Shown here one piece after another: positions 51,228 to 59,951 of a DNA stretch of 64,000 nt. Both the position numbers and the translations under genes were made by a program. A model generated the notes under the pieces. That model was not told the DNA's origin and did no database searches. It worked only from the letters and a program-made list of their open reading frames with translations. The stretch lies in contig NZ_PQDH01000002.1 in assembly GCF_002964605.1 (NCBI RefSeq), forward strand, positions 667,090-731,089, given 5' to 3'. Origin of the DNA: Vallitalea okinawensis. GTDB lineage: Bacteria > Bacillota > Clostridia > Lachnospirales > PQDH01. Position 1 is the stretch's first letter. Each line of letters begins with the position of its first letter.

Positions 51228-51847
51228 GATTATTGTATAAAGATTGCTTCATTTATATCAAATCAAAAGCTTGGATTAGCTTGCTTTTTTACTACTTTAT
51301 TGCCCTAGGTACATTATTGTTTTCAAACACTTCAATAGGTTTATTGATCATGGTCATGTTTGCTTTAGCTAATGGTTTAACCTATCTTGTTTGGCTTGAC
51401 GATAAATACAATGCACCACTATTTCTATCAGCTTTGAATATTCATCGAAGCAAGTTGTTATTATCAAGGTACATCGTTATAACCATCATCACCTTACTAT
51501 TTATAATAACTATTTCCATACCAATACTGCTCTTTTCAGAAGTTTACCAGACCCCAAGTTATATTTTACGATTACTGTATTATCTCTGCTTTGTTTATCT
51601 CCAATTAGGCATTGATATGTATATTATTAATCATCTAGGCTATAAATCTAGATGGGTATTATATATTGTCAATACTATCATAGGTTTCGTAGCAGGTTAT
51701 AGTTATGGTTATTTATTCTTTTATACACCTTTAATTGAATCTTTATCCGGCATATGGCTAGGTGTATTATTACTTTTCATTGGCCTATTAATATGGTATA
51801 GTAGTTACGTTATTAATGCAAAACTATACGAAAAGATAGATTTATAG
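51221..51847 (+). CDS. ABC-2-type transporter permease
   Basis: A 208-residue membrane protein with six predicted segments: a short N-terminal loop (LGLLYKDCFIYIKSKAWISL), then hydrophobic blocks at about 20-38, 42-58, 82-103, 118-136, 142-162 and 175-196. The beginning LLYKDCF is typical of ABC-2 half-transporters. It overlaps the ATPase gene and precedes the regulator. Confidence 0.85.
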   Translation: MLGLLYKDCFIYIKSKAWISLLFYYFIALGTLLFSNTSIGLLIMVMFALANGLTYLVWLDDKYNAPLFLSALNIHRSKLLLSRYIVITIITLLFIITISIPILLFSEVYQTPSYILRLLYYLCFVYLQLGIDMYIINHLGYKSRWVLYIVNTIIGFVAGYSYGYLFFYTPLIESLSGIWLGVLLLFIGLLIWYSSYVINAKLYEKIDL

Positions 51848-51856
51848 GAGGCTTAT

Positions 51857-52225
51857 ATGGATATCATTATTTCTAATGCTTCAGATGCTCCTATATATGA
51901 GCAAATTAGAGAGCAAATAGCATCTCAGATACTCAATGGTGAGTTAGGTCCAGGTACCAGCCTACCATCTATTCGTTTATTGGCTAAGGACTTAAAAATC
52001 AGTGTTATAACGACCAAAAGAGCTTATACTGAGCTGGAACGTCAAGGCTTAATCGAAACAGTTCCTGGTAAAGGTAGTTTTGTAGCTTCCATCAATCCTG
52101 GTTTAATTAGAGAAAAACAACTTGAACTTATATCTGAAAACGTGGATAATATAGTTACGTTATGTAAACAATACGATGTATCCAAAGATGAACTACTAGA
52201 AATACTTGATATTCTTTGGCAGTAG
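51857..52225 (+). CDS. GntR-family regulator, YtrA subfamily
   Basis: A 122-residue regulator with the GntR winged helix (PIYEQIREQIASQILNGELG, then GTSLPSIRLLAKDLKISVIT) and only a short C-terminal dimerisation helix, the hallmark of the YtrA subgroup. Such proteins repress their own ABC transporter operons. Located third in the operon, with 9 bp after the permease; it overlaps the next gene. Confidence 0.9.
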   Translation: MDIIISNASDAPIYEQIREQIASQILNGELGPGTSLPSIRLLAKDLKISVITTKRAYTELERQGLIETVPGKGSFVASINPGLIREKQLELISENVDNIVTLCKQYDVSKDELLEILDILWQ

Positions 52226-52860
52226 GAGGTTATAAGATGGGTATTCCCATTTTCTTTGTACTATTTATTATCTTCATCTTGGTTTTTAATTTTAAAATGA
52301 GAAAAAACGGCAAGTCTAATCGAGAAAAACTTGAAAACTATTATCAACGTGAGGAAAGAGCAATGTCCGTTCGGAAGCAACCTTTAGACGACTTAAAATT
52401 ATATCGTTTAGATTTGAATAAACTACCCTTTGAAATCATCCAAACAAAGGTGTTCATGGATATAGAGAAGGATATTGTTCGTTTAAGTAAATTACCTATG
52501 GCTTCCTTCAAAGGGCAGGATAATACAGAGTTAAAGTTAAAATATGGTGTTGCCAACTTAAATACACTCATCCAATATGAAACCACTTATAATTTGATGT
52601 TACAACGTCTTGTTGAATGGTCATCCTTACTAAAAGATGAAGGTTATTCACGAGAAGCCATGGAAGTTTTGGAAGTAGGCATCCATCTTGATTCCGATAT
52701 GAGTCAGAATTATTTATTACTATTAAGTATTTATGAAGAAACCAATGAAATGGATAAACTTAAAGAATTCGGCCACCTTATTCATGAAAGAAATATACTT
52801 CGTAAAGACTTAGTTCTTCAAAAATACAACGTGATTAAGAAGGAAAAAGGGTTACGTTAG
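52216..52860 (+). CDS. Membrane-anchored protein with TPR-like helices
   Basis: A 214-residue protein. One N-terminal membrane segment (about 4-20) is followed by a soluble helical region, with a possible TPR-like part at about 150-210 (WSSLLKDEGYSREAMEVLEV, then GIHLDSDMSQNYLLLLSIYE). It overlaps the GntR gene by 10 bp, and is the last gene of the operon. Function unknown; it may be an accessory to the transporter. Confidence 0.65.
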   Translation: MAVGGYKMGIPIFFVLFIIFILVFNFKMRKNGKSNREKLENYYQREERAMSVRKQPLDDLKLYRLDLNKLPFEIIQTKVFMDIEKDIVRLSKLPMASFKGQDNTELKLKYGVANLNTLIQYETTYNLMLQRLVEWSSLLKDEGYSREAMEVLEVGIHLDSDMSQNYLLLLSIYEETNEMDKLKEFGHLIHERNILRKDLVLQKYNVIKKEKGLR

Positions 52861-52880
52861 AGCACGGTAAATGATAAAAA

Positions 52881-52923
52881 GAGCGCATTATCCTATCATC
52901 ATCAATGATTTGGATATGTGCTC
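52881..52923. terminator. Terminator between ABC operon and TSUP genes
   Basis: GAGCGCAT and ATGTGCTC pair with one mismatch/G-U, with an inner ATCC/GGAT stem and long loop; ATTTTTATTG follows on the plus strand. Confidence 0.5.
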
Positions 52924-52927
52924 ATTT

Positions 52928-53305
52928 TTATTGTTTCTTTTCTTTAGATTGATTGGATGCTTTCTTAAATATTTCACTCAACCCCATAACCAGTAAAAAA
53001 ACACCGAACCCTTTCCTTAAATACTCAGGTTCAAGGGCATTGGCTAACAAAGAACCTATTACAGCTCCAGCAATACCACCAATGATTAAACCTATCAACA
53101 GGTCTTTTCTGATACGCTTAGCTTTAATATGAGCACATAGGGCAACTGTAGCAGTTGGTATAAAGTAGAGTAGGTTAATGCCCTGAGCTGTTTTCTGAGG
53201 TAGAGCTATAATTAATGTTAATGCTGGAATCAGAATCGTTCCACCACCAATGCCCATGCCACTGACTATCCCAGCTATAAATCCTATTAAAATTAAAGTA
53301 ATCAT
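52928..53305 (-). CDS. TSUP-type permease, half-length (second half)
   Basis: A 125-residue protein with about four membrane segments and a single TSUP motif (GFIAGIVSGMGIGGGTILIP). Its start at 53305 overlaps the previous gene's stop (ATGA). Full TSUP proteins of about 250 residues contain two such halves; here the halves are two coupled genes that probably form a heterodimer. C-terminus is basic and charged. Confidence 0.8.
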   Translation of the reverse strand: MITLILIGFIAGIVSGMGIGGGTILIPALTLIIALPQKTAQGINLLYFIPTATVALCAHIKAKRIRKDLLIGLIIGGIAGAVIGSLLANALEPEYLRKGFGVFLLVMGLSEIFKKASNQSKEKKQ

Positions 53306-53673
53306 GCCATTAACATCCTCACTGCCGCAATGATCATCACTGCACCAAAAATTCGATGTAGCCACTTAGCTGGAATCTTACCCAGCAGTTTTGCACCAAC
53401 TAACCCACCAACTGTTCCACCGATGGCCACATACATTAATGCTCCCCAATCAATGACGCCACTTTTTATATAGACAATGGAGCTAATAACAGAAAGAGGC
53501 AAAATAACACTTATTGCTGTAGCATGTGCCTCGTGTTCTTCTACGTCTAAATACCTTTCTAAAAAAGGTACCAATATTGTTCCACCACCAGAACCAAGTA
53601 ATCCATTAACAAAGCCTACTATAGTTCCTAAGATGGATGATTTACCATGTTTTCTTAAAATTCTATTTTTCAA
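53302..53673 (-). CDS. TSUP-type permease, half-length (first half)
   Basis: A 123-residue protein with about four membrane segments and one TSUP motif (VGFVNGLLGSGGGTILVPFL). It overlaps the second half-gene. Both frames are clean and both start sites are plausible, so this looks like a genuine split, not a frameshift. Likely anion exporter. Confidence 0.8.
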   Translation of the reverse strand: MKNRILRKHGKSSILGTIVGFVNGLLGSGGGTILVPFLERYLDVEEHEAHATAISVILPLSVISSIVYIKSGVIDWGALMYVAIGGTVGGLVGAKLLGKIPAKWLHRIFGAVMIIAAVRMLMA

Positions 53674-53869
53674 TGTTTTCCCCTTTAATAATTTGATTAT
53701 TCAATTTTAACCTATCCAAGTTATGCATTTTTATAGCATGAAAACCAAGAATAAATTAAATAAAAAATCAAATAATAATGTTGATAGTATTCACTATCTT
53801 GATTAACAAGATACCAACAACAGTGATTTTTTTTAAACTTGCTGTGAATTTTAAAGGAGGATTACTCAT
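53674..53869. other. Intergenic region before CotF-like genes
   Basis: AT-rich. A small hairpin TATCTTG/CAAGATA (53795-53813) is followed after 13 bp by eight Ts. No gene. Promoter type cannot be assigned by eye. Confidence 0.35.
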
Positions 53870-54049
53870 ATGACAAGTAAAGAGTTATCTTATTGCAACG
53901 ATACTCTTAATGCCGAGAAAAATATCATTAAGAAATACCAGGAGTATAGTCAAGAAGTTACTGACCCTCAACTTAAGAATCTTTGTACTAAATTGGCTAC
54001 AGATCATCAAAAACATTATGACCAAATCTACAATACACTCAATAGCTAA
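53870..54049 (+). CDS. Small CotF-like spore-coat-type protein
   Basis: A 59-residue frame with AAAGGAGG nine bases before the ATG. The peptide MTSKELSYCNDTLNAEKNII and TDPQLKNLCTKLATDHQKHY reads like one half of a ferritin-like four-helix CotF domain. It is followed after 14 bp by a second, larger CotF-like gene. Together they probably make a heteromeric coat component. Not found by length-limited gene prediction. Confidence 0.65.
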   Translation: MTSKELSYCNDTLNAEKNIIKKYQEYSQEVTDPQLKNLCTKLATDHQKHYDQIYNTLNS

Positions 54050-54063
54050 AAGGAGGATCTACA

Positions 54064-54324
54064 ATGCGTCAAGAAAGAGAATTAATGGATGACTTACTCA
54101 TAACCGAAAAAGCTTTATCCACACTTTATACAACTGCAGTTACAGAAGCAGCTACACCAAATGTACGTAATCAGTTTAAAAGTGTCTTAACTTGTGAATT
54201 AGATTTCCAAGATGAGGTTTATCAATCAATGGCAACTCGCGGCTGGTACCAACCTGCAAACGCTGAACAACAAAAGATTCAGCAAGCTCTTACTCAACAT
54301 GCTCAAAAACCTCTGAATTCATAA
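54064..54324 (+). CDS. CotF-family spore coat protein
   Basis: An 86-residue protein. DLLITEKALSTLYTTAVTEA, TPNVRNQFKSVL and YQSMATRGWYQPANAEQQKI match CotF-type coat proteins, in which RGWY is a hallmark. AGGAGGATCTACA precedes the ATG. It indicates a spore-forming organism. Second gene of a two-gene unit. Confidence 0.8.
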   Translation: MRQERELMDDLLITEKALSTLYTTAVTEAATPNVRNQFKSVLTCELDFQDEVYQSMATRGWYQPANAEQQKIQQALTQHAQKPLNS

Positions 54325-54336
54325 TCTAAAATACTT

Positions 54337-54371
54337 AAAAGTGATGGGATCCTATATTTCTCATCACTTTT
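54337..54371 (+). terminator. Terminator of the cot pair
   Basis: AAAAGTGATG (54337-54346) pairs with CATCACTTTT (54362-54371), followed by TATTTATT. Confidence 0.75.
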
Positions 54372-54440
54372 TATTTATTAATAAGTTTATTTATTAACTA
54401 ATTAGTTTATTTATTATACTTTTTAAACTTTTATAATCAA

Positions 54441-54459
54441 AGATTATATTGTATAATCT
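54441..54459. promoter_or_regulatory. Palindrome over the putative galM -10
   Basis: AGATTATA, TTG, TATAATCT: a perfect dyad of eight pairs containing TATAAT (54452-54457). It lies 38 bp before the galM start and could be an operator; the -35 is weak. Confidence 0.4.
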
Positions 54460-54496
54460 AGTAGGAAGAAAAAATGAGAGCGAGGCGTTTAACAGT

Positions 54497-55543
54497 ATGG
54501 AGATTAAATCTAAATTTTTTGGTACAACAAAAGATGGACAAGAAGTTACACAATATACACTTATCAATAAACATGGTCATTACATGAGTGTTCTAAATTA
54601 TGGAGGTATTATTACAGAAATTATGGTTCCTGATCACAAGGGAACATTGGAAAATGTGGTACTGGGATTCAATAATATAGCTGATTATGAGGAGAAATCA
54701 CCTTATTTTGGTTGCATCACTGGTCGTATTGCGGGCCGTATTTCCAATTCTAAGTTTGAGATCGATGGTGAGAATTACATATTGGCAGCTAATAATAATA
54801 GTAATAACTTACATGGCGGTGTAAAAGGATTCGATAAGGTCATCTGGAGTGTTACTGAGCTTGTTGAGTCTGATTATGTAGGGTTATCTCTTAATTATCT
54901 AAGTATAGATGGTGAGGAAGGCTTCCCTGGTAATCTGGATGTTCATGTAACTTATAAGTTGACAAATGATAATGAATTGGAAATTTTCTATTCAGCCACT
55001 ACAGATAAGAAGACCATTGTTAACCTCACTAATCACAGCTATTTTAATCTATCAGGTAATACTAAAAGAGATGTTTTAGATCAAACTTTACAATTTGATG
55101 CAAGTCGTTTTGGATGTGTCGATGAACAGATTATTCCAGCTGGTATATCGGATGTTGAAGGTACACCCTTTGATTTCAGAACTGCTAAAACAGTTGGGCA
55201 GGACATTAAAGCTGACAATATTCAAATTAAGAACGCTGGCGGTTATGATCACCCTTTCTTATTAGATGGTCAGAAGGAAGTTGCAGCTATACTTGAAGAT
55301 CCAGAAAGTGGTCGTTACATGGAAGTCAGGACTGATCAAAAGGCTATCGTCTTCTATGCTGGTAACATGCTTGAAGAAGGCATGTCCTTATCATGCGGTG
55401 CAACATCACGTCAACATTTAGCTCTCTGCTTAGAGACTCAGTACTATCCTGATGCTATTAACCAAGATTGCTTTGAAACAGAACTATTAAATCCTGGTGA
55501 AACATATAAAGCTTATACGAAGTATAGTTTTAAGATAAGATAA
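54497..55543 (+). CDS. galM: Aldose 1-epimerase (galactose mutarotase)
   Basis: A 348-residue mutarotase interconverting alpha and beta aldoses. NYGGIITEIMVPD, the histidine in NNLHGGVKGFDKVIW, the second histidine in LTNHSYFNLSG, and the catalytic glutamate in LALCLETQYYPDAI are present. The start at 54497 gives the usual length and follows GAGGCG; the earlier frame start lies in the promoter. Monocistronic. Confidence 0.93.
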   Translation: MEIKSKFFGTTKDGQEVTQYTLINKHGHYMSVLNYGGIITEIMVPDHKGTLENVVLGFNNIADYEEKSPYFGCITGRIAGRISNSKFEIDGENYILAANNNSNNLHGGVKGFDKVIWSVTELVESDYVGLSLNYLSIDGEEGFPGNLDVHVTYKLTNDNELEIFYSATTDKKTIVNLTNHSYFNLSGNTKRDVLDQTLQFDASRFGCVDEQIIPAGISDVEGTPFDFRTAKTVGQDIKADNIQIKNAGGYDHPFLLDGQKEVAAILEDPESGRYMEVRTDQKAIVFYAGNMLEEGMSLSCGATSRQHLALCLETQYYPDAINQDCFETELLNPGETYKAYTKYSFKIR

Positions 55544-55561
55544 TTCTTTGATTAGATGATT

Positions 55562-55597
55562 AAAAGCCTTCTTGTTATGGATAGGAAGAAGGCTTTT
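55562..55597. terminator. Bidirectional terminator galM / PHP gene
   Basis: AAAAGCCTTCTT (55562-55573) pairs with AAGAAGGCTTTT (55586-55597), with A- and T-runs for both strands. Confidence 0.85.
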
Positions 55598-55604
55598 ATT
55601 TCTA

Positions 55605-56984
55605 TTACTCTACATGAAGAAAAATCGGATTGGAATAAAACCATAGATTTTCCCATGCCATTTTTTCAGTGCTTTCATTAAATGGGTCCATTTTGGGATT
55701 TCCTTCTTGATCAAGATAAGAACTGTCTCCTATTCTTTGATTCGTACCCCTTAATCTAAAATATTGATTTTTTGTTGCCTCAAAGGTGTATGTCATTGAA
55801 TAAAACCCATCGTCATCAAGGGTCCAATCTTTATTTGTAAAGATTTTAATAATTTCAGCTGTAGGATTAATATCCTGATTATAAGCTTCTGTTCCGGGTT
55901 CTCTTATCTCCGTTACTTCCCCCATGATTAAATCAATGTGGTCCACTTTAACTCTGTCACCATTATTATTGATCTCAGGACTTTTATATCGAAGGGCTAT
56001 TGTTACATTAGCTCCATTGCTGACGGTTATTTCCTCTCCCATGGTAGCCTCTTTATTGTAATAGGATATTGTAAATTCTAAGGTCTTAATCAAATCACCT
56101 TGAACAATATAGACATTACCTGAGCGTATCCCATCAATAAGCCCCAGCTCACTGTGTTCATCAGTATACACATAGGTCTTCGTATATTCACCAGGCCAAA
56201 ATGAGCTTCTTTCATGATGAAAGTCGCAACCCTGATAGACAAAGAATCGACGTCCTTCACCTAAAAGAGCATCCCATCCTCCACCTATTTTGGCTAACAT
56301 ATAATCTGCTCCTCCATAAGTTCTGGCTTTATAGTTGAGTTCTTTACCATGTTCAATATAATAATGCCCCCTGATTGGTTTCTTTTGATAACCGGGCATC
56401 CCTTCGAATCCAAAGCAAACATCTGGTGCTACATTATTAAAATCACGCATTTGATGAATAGGGTATATCAACGCTCTTGAAGGATGATTAAAGAAGAGGT
56501 AACTCTTACCACTGTATCGATCTTGCAAAAATTTCGCTCCTCTTACTGCATCTTCATGGGTCTTATTAAACTTAAGTAGCCCTTCATTTAAACGACTAGT
56601 ATCTTTTTCATTACCTCTTCCAAAAATATACTCAAAGTCACTCATTGAGTTTTCTTCATCTTCATAGATGGCCATTCCCATATGTTCATGTCCTGGTACA
56701 TTCCACTCTAAACCCTGAAGCAGAATTTTATCTTCATATTTCATACGCATATAATTGATAATTTGTAAGGATGTTTTTAGTGATTGCCATCTTGGTATGG
56801 GTTTCACTAGTTCTCTACCGAAAGGTGTTTTCTTTGTTGTTCCACCATGTTCAGCGTTTATGTAGAAATCAAGATGATAGTCATCAAATGCTTTGACTAA
56901 CAACTCTTCTTGTGTATGTCTTCCATCTGTTAAGTGTGTATGAGAATGTAATTCTCCTGCTAAATATCGACCAGCCTTCTTCAT
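55605..56984 (-). CDS. PHP-domain metallohydrolase (CehA/McbA-like)
   Basis: A 459-residue protein with an N-terminal PHP domain. GELHSHTHLTDGRHTQEELL (residues about 10-29) gives metal histidines and aspartate, INAEHGG and the later FFNHPSRALIY, and GCDFHHERS complete the site. The C-terminal 150 residues form a beta-rich domain. It is related to CehA/McbA, which hydrolyse carbamates, and to phosphodiesterases. Downstream of a histidine phosphatase on the same strand; the two may remove phosphate or similar groups from a glycan. Inference. Confidence 0.78.
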   Translation of the reverse strand: MKKAGRYLAGELHSHTHLTDGRHTQEELLVKAFDDYHLDFYINAEHGGTTKKTPFGRELVKPIPRWQSLKTSLQIINYMRMKYEDKILLQGLEWNVPGHEHMGMAIYEDEENSMSDFEYIFGRGNEKDTSRLNEGLLKFNKTHEDAVRGAKFLQDRYSGKSYLFFNHPSRALIYPIHQMRDFNNVAPDVCFGFEGMPGYQKKPIRGHYYIEHGKELNYKARTYGGADYMLAKIGGGWDALLGEGRRFFVYQGCDFHHERSSFWPGEYTKTYVYTDEHSELGLIDGIRSGNVYIVQGDLIKTLEFTISYYNKEATMGEEITVSNGANVTIALRYKSPEINNNGDRVKVDHIDLIMGEVTEIREPGTEAYNQDINPTAEIIKIFTNKDWTLDDDGFYSMTYTFEATKNQYFRLRGTNQRIGDSSYLDQEGNPKMDPFNESTEKMAWENLWFYSNPIFLHVE

Positions 56985-57010
56985 GTCTAAGCTCCTCTCA
57001 CTATCTGGAA

Positions 57011-57679
57011 TTAATCAATATAGCTCAAATCAGTATGATCAATATGAGATGTATCACCAAATCTTAAGCAGTTAGGATAGATAGTGTCACCTTGATTTCC
57101 TTTAAACTCAATATAAGTTACACCTGTAGGTCGCATAGGAAAACAGGTTGCTATCATGGAAAAGGGTATATTTAGAAGATGGGCCGCCCATGCTGAACCA
57201 AAACCAGCATGACAGAACACTGCTATATTTTCATCACTAGGATTAACACAAGCAAAACGATTTCCTTCTCTTCTATAACCAAGGCTAAATAAAAATTCAT
57301 CGGACTTTTCTTTTAAATTTAAAAATTTCCCTTTTATGTCTACTCCTTGATAGATAGGAGAATCATACCAGTTAGCATAGTCCTTAAAGCCTGCTTCATC
57401 AAAAACCATGTCACTATGAACTTTCCAAGGCCATTGACGATCAGGTAAACGCCAATCAACCAGCTCTTGCATCCACTCTTGGGTTGTGCAAGGAACGCCT
57501 GTTGCATCAGAAGTATATTGCATCGTGTGTTGCGCTCTTCCCATTGGCGAAGCATAAATCTTATCAATTCCTATTTTGCTTAATTTAGCAGCTAACGCTT
57601 GGGCTTCTAAATGTCCTCTTGGTTTAATGGTCTTATTCTTATAGTCAGGGGTCGCATGACGTATAATTAATAGTTTCAT
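57011..57679 (-). CDS. Histidine phosphatase family protein
   Basis: A 222-residue phosphatase of branch 1. The motif LLIIRHATPDYKNKTIKPRG has the phospho-accepting histidine in RHA (classically RHG), then ASPMGRAQHTMQYT, and the second histidine in VFCHAGFGSAW. It is complete. It starts the two-gene operon with the PHP gene and is divergent from an AraC gene. The substrate is probably a sugar phosphate or nucleotide. Confidence 0.88.
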   Translation of the reverse strand: MKLLIIRHATPDYKNKTIKPRGHLEAQALAAKLSKIGIDKIYASPMGRAQHTMQYTSDATGVPCTTQEWMQELVDWRLPDRQWPWKVHSDMVFDEAGFKDYANWYDSPIYQGVDIKGKFLNLKEKSDEFLFSLGYRREGNRFACVNPSDENIAVFCHAGFGSAWAAHLLNIPFSMIATCFPMRPTGVTYIEFKGNQGDTIYPNCLRFGDTSHIDHTDLSYID

Positions 57680-57816
57680 AGATTATTAGCCTCCTTCTTA
57701 GTGCATAACGATAAAAAACATGATATAATATGCTATATATAAATGATTTTAAAATTCTATATACTGCATGTTACCTTGATATTTAACATTTGTGAATAGT
57801 TATAAAGGAGAATAGG

Positions 57817-58653
57817 ATGATATCAAATTATACTATAGATGATTTTTTTAAGAATCTTATATATGAGATGCAAGGTTATCAATTTAAACTTAATGATGTG
57901 TACAATATTGAATATATGAATCGATGGGAACTCCCCCATCGCCAAACTTCTAATTACAGACTGATGTATATCAGACAAGGTAGTGGTCATCTCCATTTTC
58001 CTGATAGGAGCATTCCTTTAGAAAAGGGGCGTGTTATCTTTTTTTCTCCTTTATTAAGTCATCACTCAACACAAAAGGATATTACTCCATCATTAATATC
58101 CATTAATTTTGGTATGAAAAATAGGGGGAAACAAGTATCCCCTCCTCAGCCCTATTACTTAAGTTTCATACCTGATGATCTCCATTACTATCATACTCTT
58201 TTTGAAAAACTAGCTAAGGAATATCACAAAAAAGGAGATCATCTCGATGAACTCCTTTACAGATTGACCATCAAGCAAATACTTGCCCATATCTATACCG
58301 ACTGTACCCGTCGTAAGCAACATAAACCAAGCGACCATCGAATAGAAGCTGCTAAGACACTCATCAATAAGAATATTACATGTTTACCTACTATTACGGA
58401 ACTTTGCGAAAAAGCAGGTTTATCTCAAGCATATTTTAGTAAGCTCTTTAAGAGTCAAGTAGGTATGACGCCAAAGCACTATATGTATAGCATGAAGATG
58501 GATCATGGAAAATATCTTCTGACGCAAATGGATTATTCTGTGAAGGAAACTGCTCTAACCCTCGGTTATTCCGATCCATATATATTTTCCAACCAATTTA
58601 AAAAAGCCTTTGGTTATCCACCATCTTTATATAAGCATTTTAAAGATGATTGA
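57817..58653 (+). CDS. AraC-family regulator
   Basis: A 278-residue activator with an N-terminal cupin-like sensor (RQGSGHLHFPDRSIPLEKGR) and a C-terminal AraC domain (TITELCEKAGLSQAYFSKLF and VKETALTLGYSDPYIFSNQF). Divergent from the phosphatase/PHP operon (about 137 bp gap) and convergent with the sulfatase genes. It probably controls one or both. Confidence 0.9.
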   Translation: MISNYTIDDFFKNLIYEMQGYQFKLNDVYNIEYMNRWELPHRQTSNYRLMYIRQGSGHLHFPDRSIPLEKGRVIFFSPLLSHHSTQKDITPSLISINFGMKNRGKQVSPPQPYYLSFIPDDLHYYHTLFEKLAKEYHKKGDHLDELLYRLTIKQILAHIYTDCTRRKQHKPSDHRIEAAKTLINKNITCLPTITELCEKAGLSQAYFSKLFKSQVGMTPKHYMYSMKMDHGKYLLTQMDYSVKETALTLGYSDPYIFSNQFKKAFGYPPSLYKHFKDD

Positions 58654-58662
58654 TAAGCATCT

Positions 58663-59943
58663 TTACTTAGAAAACCTTTGGACAACTTTGCCTTGAAGTT
58701 CTTCTATACTATTTTGATACTCAAGTACTTGAACTAAATTATTCAATTCATAAGGGTCATTAATCATATCAAATAACATAGTGGGTTCATCAGTTGATGC
58801 AGTCACTATAAGCTTATATTGTTTGGTTCGTATCATTCGCCAATCATCTTTAACAACCATTTCTGCATAAACGGGATCCTTTAATTCATTCTCATATCCA
58901 ATCATATACTTGGCAAAATTATTCCCTTGGAGATGCTTCTCGGAATCAAGACCTGCAAGTTCAAGGCATGTTGGATATATATCAATGCCAGATACAAGCT
59001 CTTTGGATATTTCATTTTTTCTTCCCTTTGGAACATATGTAATGAAGGGAACACCACATGATTTTTCATAAGGTAATCGCTTATTTTTAAACCCATGACT
59101 TCCTTGCATATCACCGTGGTCCGATGTAAAAATGATGGTCGTATTCTCGTATTGACCTTTCTCTTTTAATCGTTCAATAAGTTCACCTATTCCAGCATCC
59201 ACCTGTGTTACCATGCCATAATATAAACGTAAATACTCTTCCATGCTTTTCCCATAACGCTTATAATCAGGGCAAGCTTCATAAGGTCTTGGACTAGGTG
59301 GTGAAAAAGTAGGTGTATAAGGATCTATATCAACGTAACCTGGTTCCATTTCAAAGATTGTCTTCTTGTAAAGAGCTGCATAGCGTTCTGATGGCTGTTC
59401 AGGATAATGAGGTGCTTGGTAAGCTACAACTTGTAAAAAAGGTTGTTCTTTTTCAAGAAAGCTATCCAACTGTTCTAAGGCAATCTGAGTGGTCACATCT
59501 GTACGATGTCCTTGGTACTCTTCACACTGATCTTGTTCATTAAAGAATAAGATATCATTTTTAAAGCCGTTATAGCATTGATAGCCTCTAAATTTCTTAA
59601 AGCCGCCTCTTATTTCACGTGGTATAGGACCTTGTCCTGTTGCTCCAAGATGCCACTTCCCAACAAAACCTGTATCATAACCTCTCTCATTAAAAGCTTC
59701 TGCTAGTGTTTTGACGTCTTTTGGCAAGGGATCATTATTTCTCAGTACCCCATTACTACTGATATACATTCCTGTGAAAAGACTTCCTCGATAAGGTCCA
59801 CAGATCGGAGCATTTGAATAGCCATTAGTAAACAAAACCCCGTCCTCAGCTAACTGATCCAAATTCGGAGTTTGAACCTGAGGGTTAATTTTACCTAAAG
59901 CATATTTATGCATTTGATCTGCGAATATAATAAGAAAATTCAT
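58663..59943 (-). CDS. Sulfatase (Cys-type)
   Basis: A 426-residue sulfatase of the alkaline-phosphatase superfamily. N-terminal FADQMHKYAL has the metal aspartate, and SNAPICGPYRGSLFTGMY contains the C-x-P-x-R site whose cysteine becomes formylglycine. Further metal sites lie in FTSDHGDMQGSHG. No signal peptide, so it appears cytosolic. It follows the second sulfatase by 8 bp. Start at 59943 has AGGTGAAGG before it. A sulfated sugar is the expected substrate. Confidence 0.92.
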   Translation of the reverse strand: MNFLIIFADQMHKYALGKINPQVQTPNLDQLAEDGVLFTNGYSNAPICGPYRGSLFTGMYISSNGVLRNNDPLPKDVKTLAEAFNERGYDTGFVGKWHLGATGQGPIPREIRGGFKKFRGYQCYNGFKNDILFFNEQDQCEEYQGHRTDVTTQIALEQLDSFLEKEQPFLQVVAYQAPHYPEQPSERYAALYKKTIFEMEPGYVDIDPYTPTFSPPSPRPYEACPDYKRYGKSMEEYLRLYYGMVTQVDAGIGELIERLKEKGQYENTTIIFTSDHGDMQGSHGFKNKRLPYEKSCGVPFITYVPKGRKNEISKELVSGIDIYPTCLELAGLDSEKHLQGNNFAKYMIGYENELKDPVYAEMVVKDDWRMIRTKQYKLIVTASTDEPTMLFDMINDPYELNNLVQVLEYQNSIEELQGKVVQRFSK

Positions 59944-59951
59944 ACCTTCAC

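Noticed and set aside
52928-53673. Treating the TSUP half-genes as one frameshifted gene
   Set aside because: Both halves have a clean start, and the ATGA overlap is a normal coupling signal; nothing suggests sequence damage.
53795-53835. Hairpin plus T-run upstream of the CotF-like genes as a riboswitch or attenuator
   Set aside because: The T-run is 13 bp away from the stem and no known aptamer pattern is visible.
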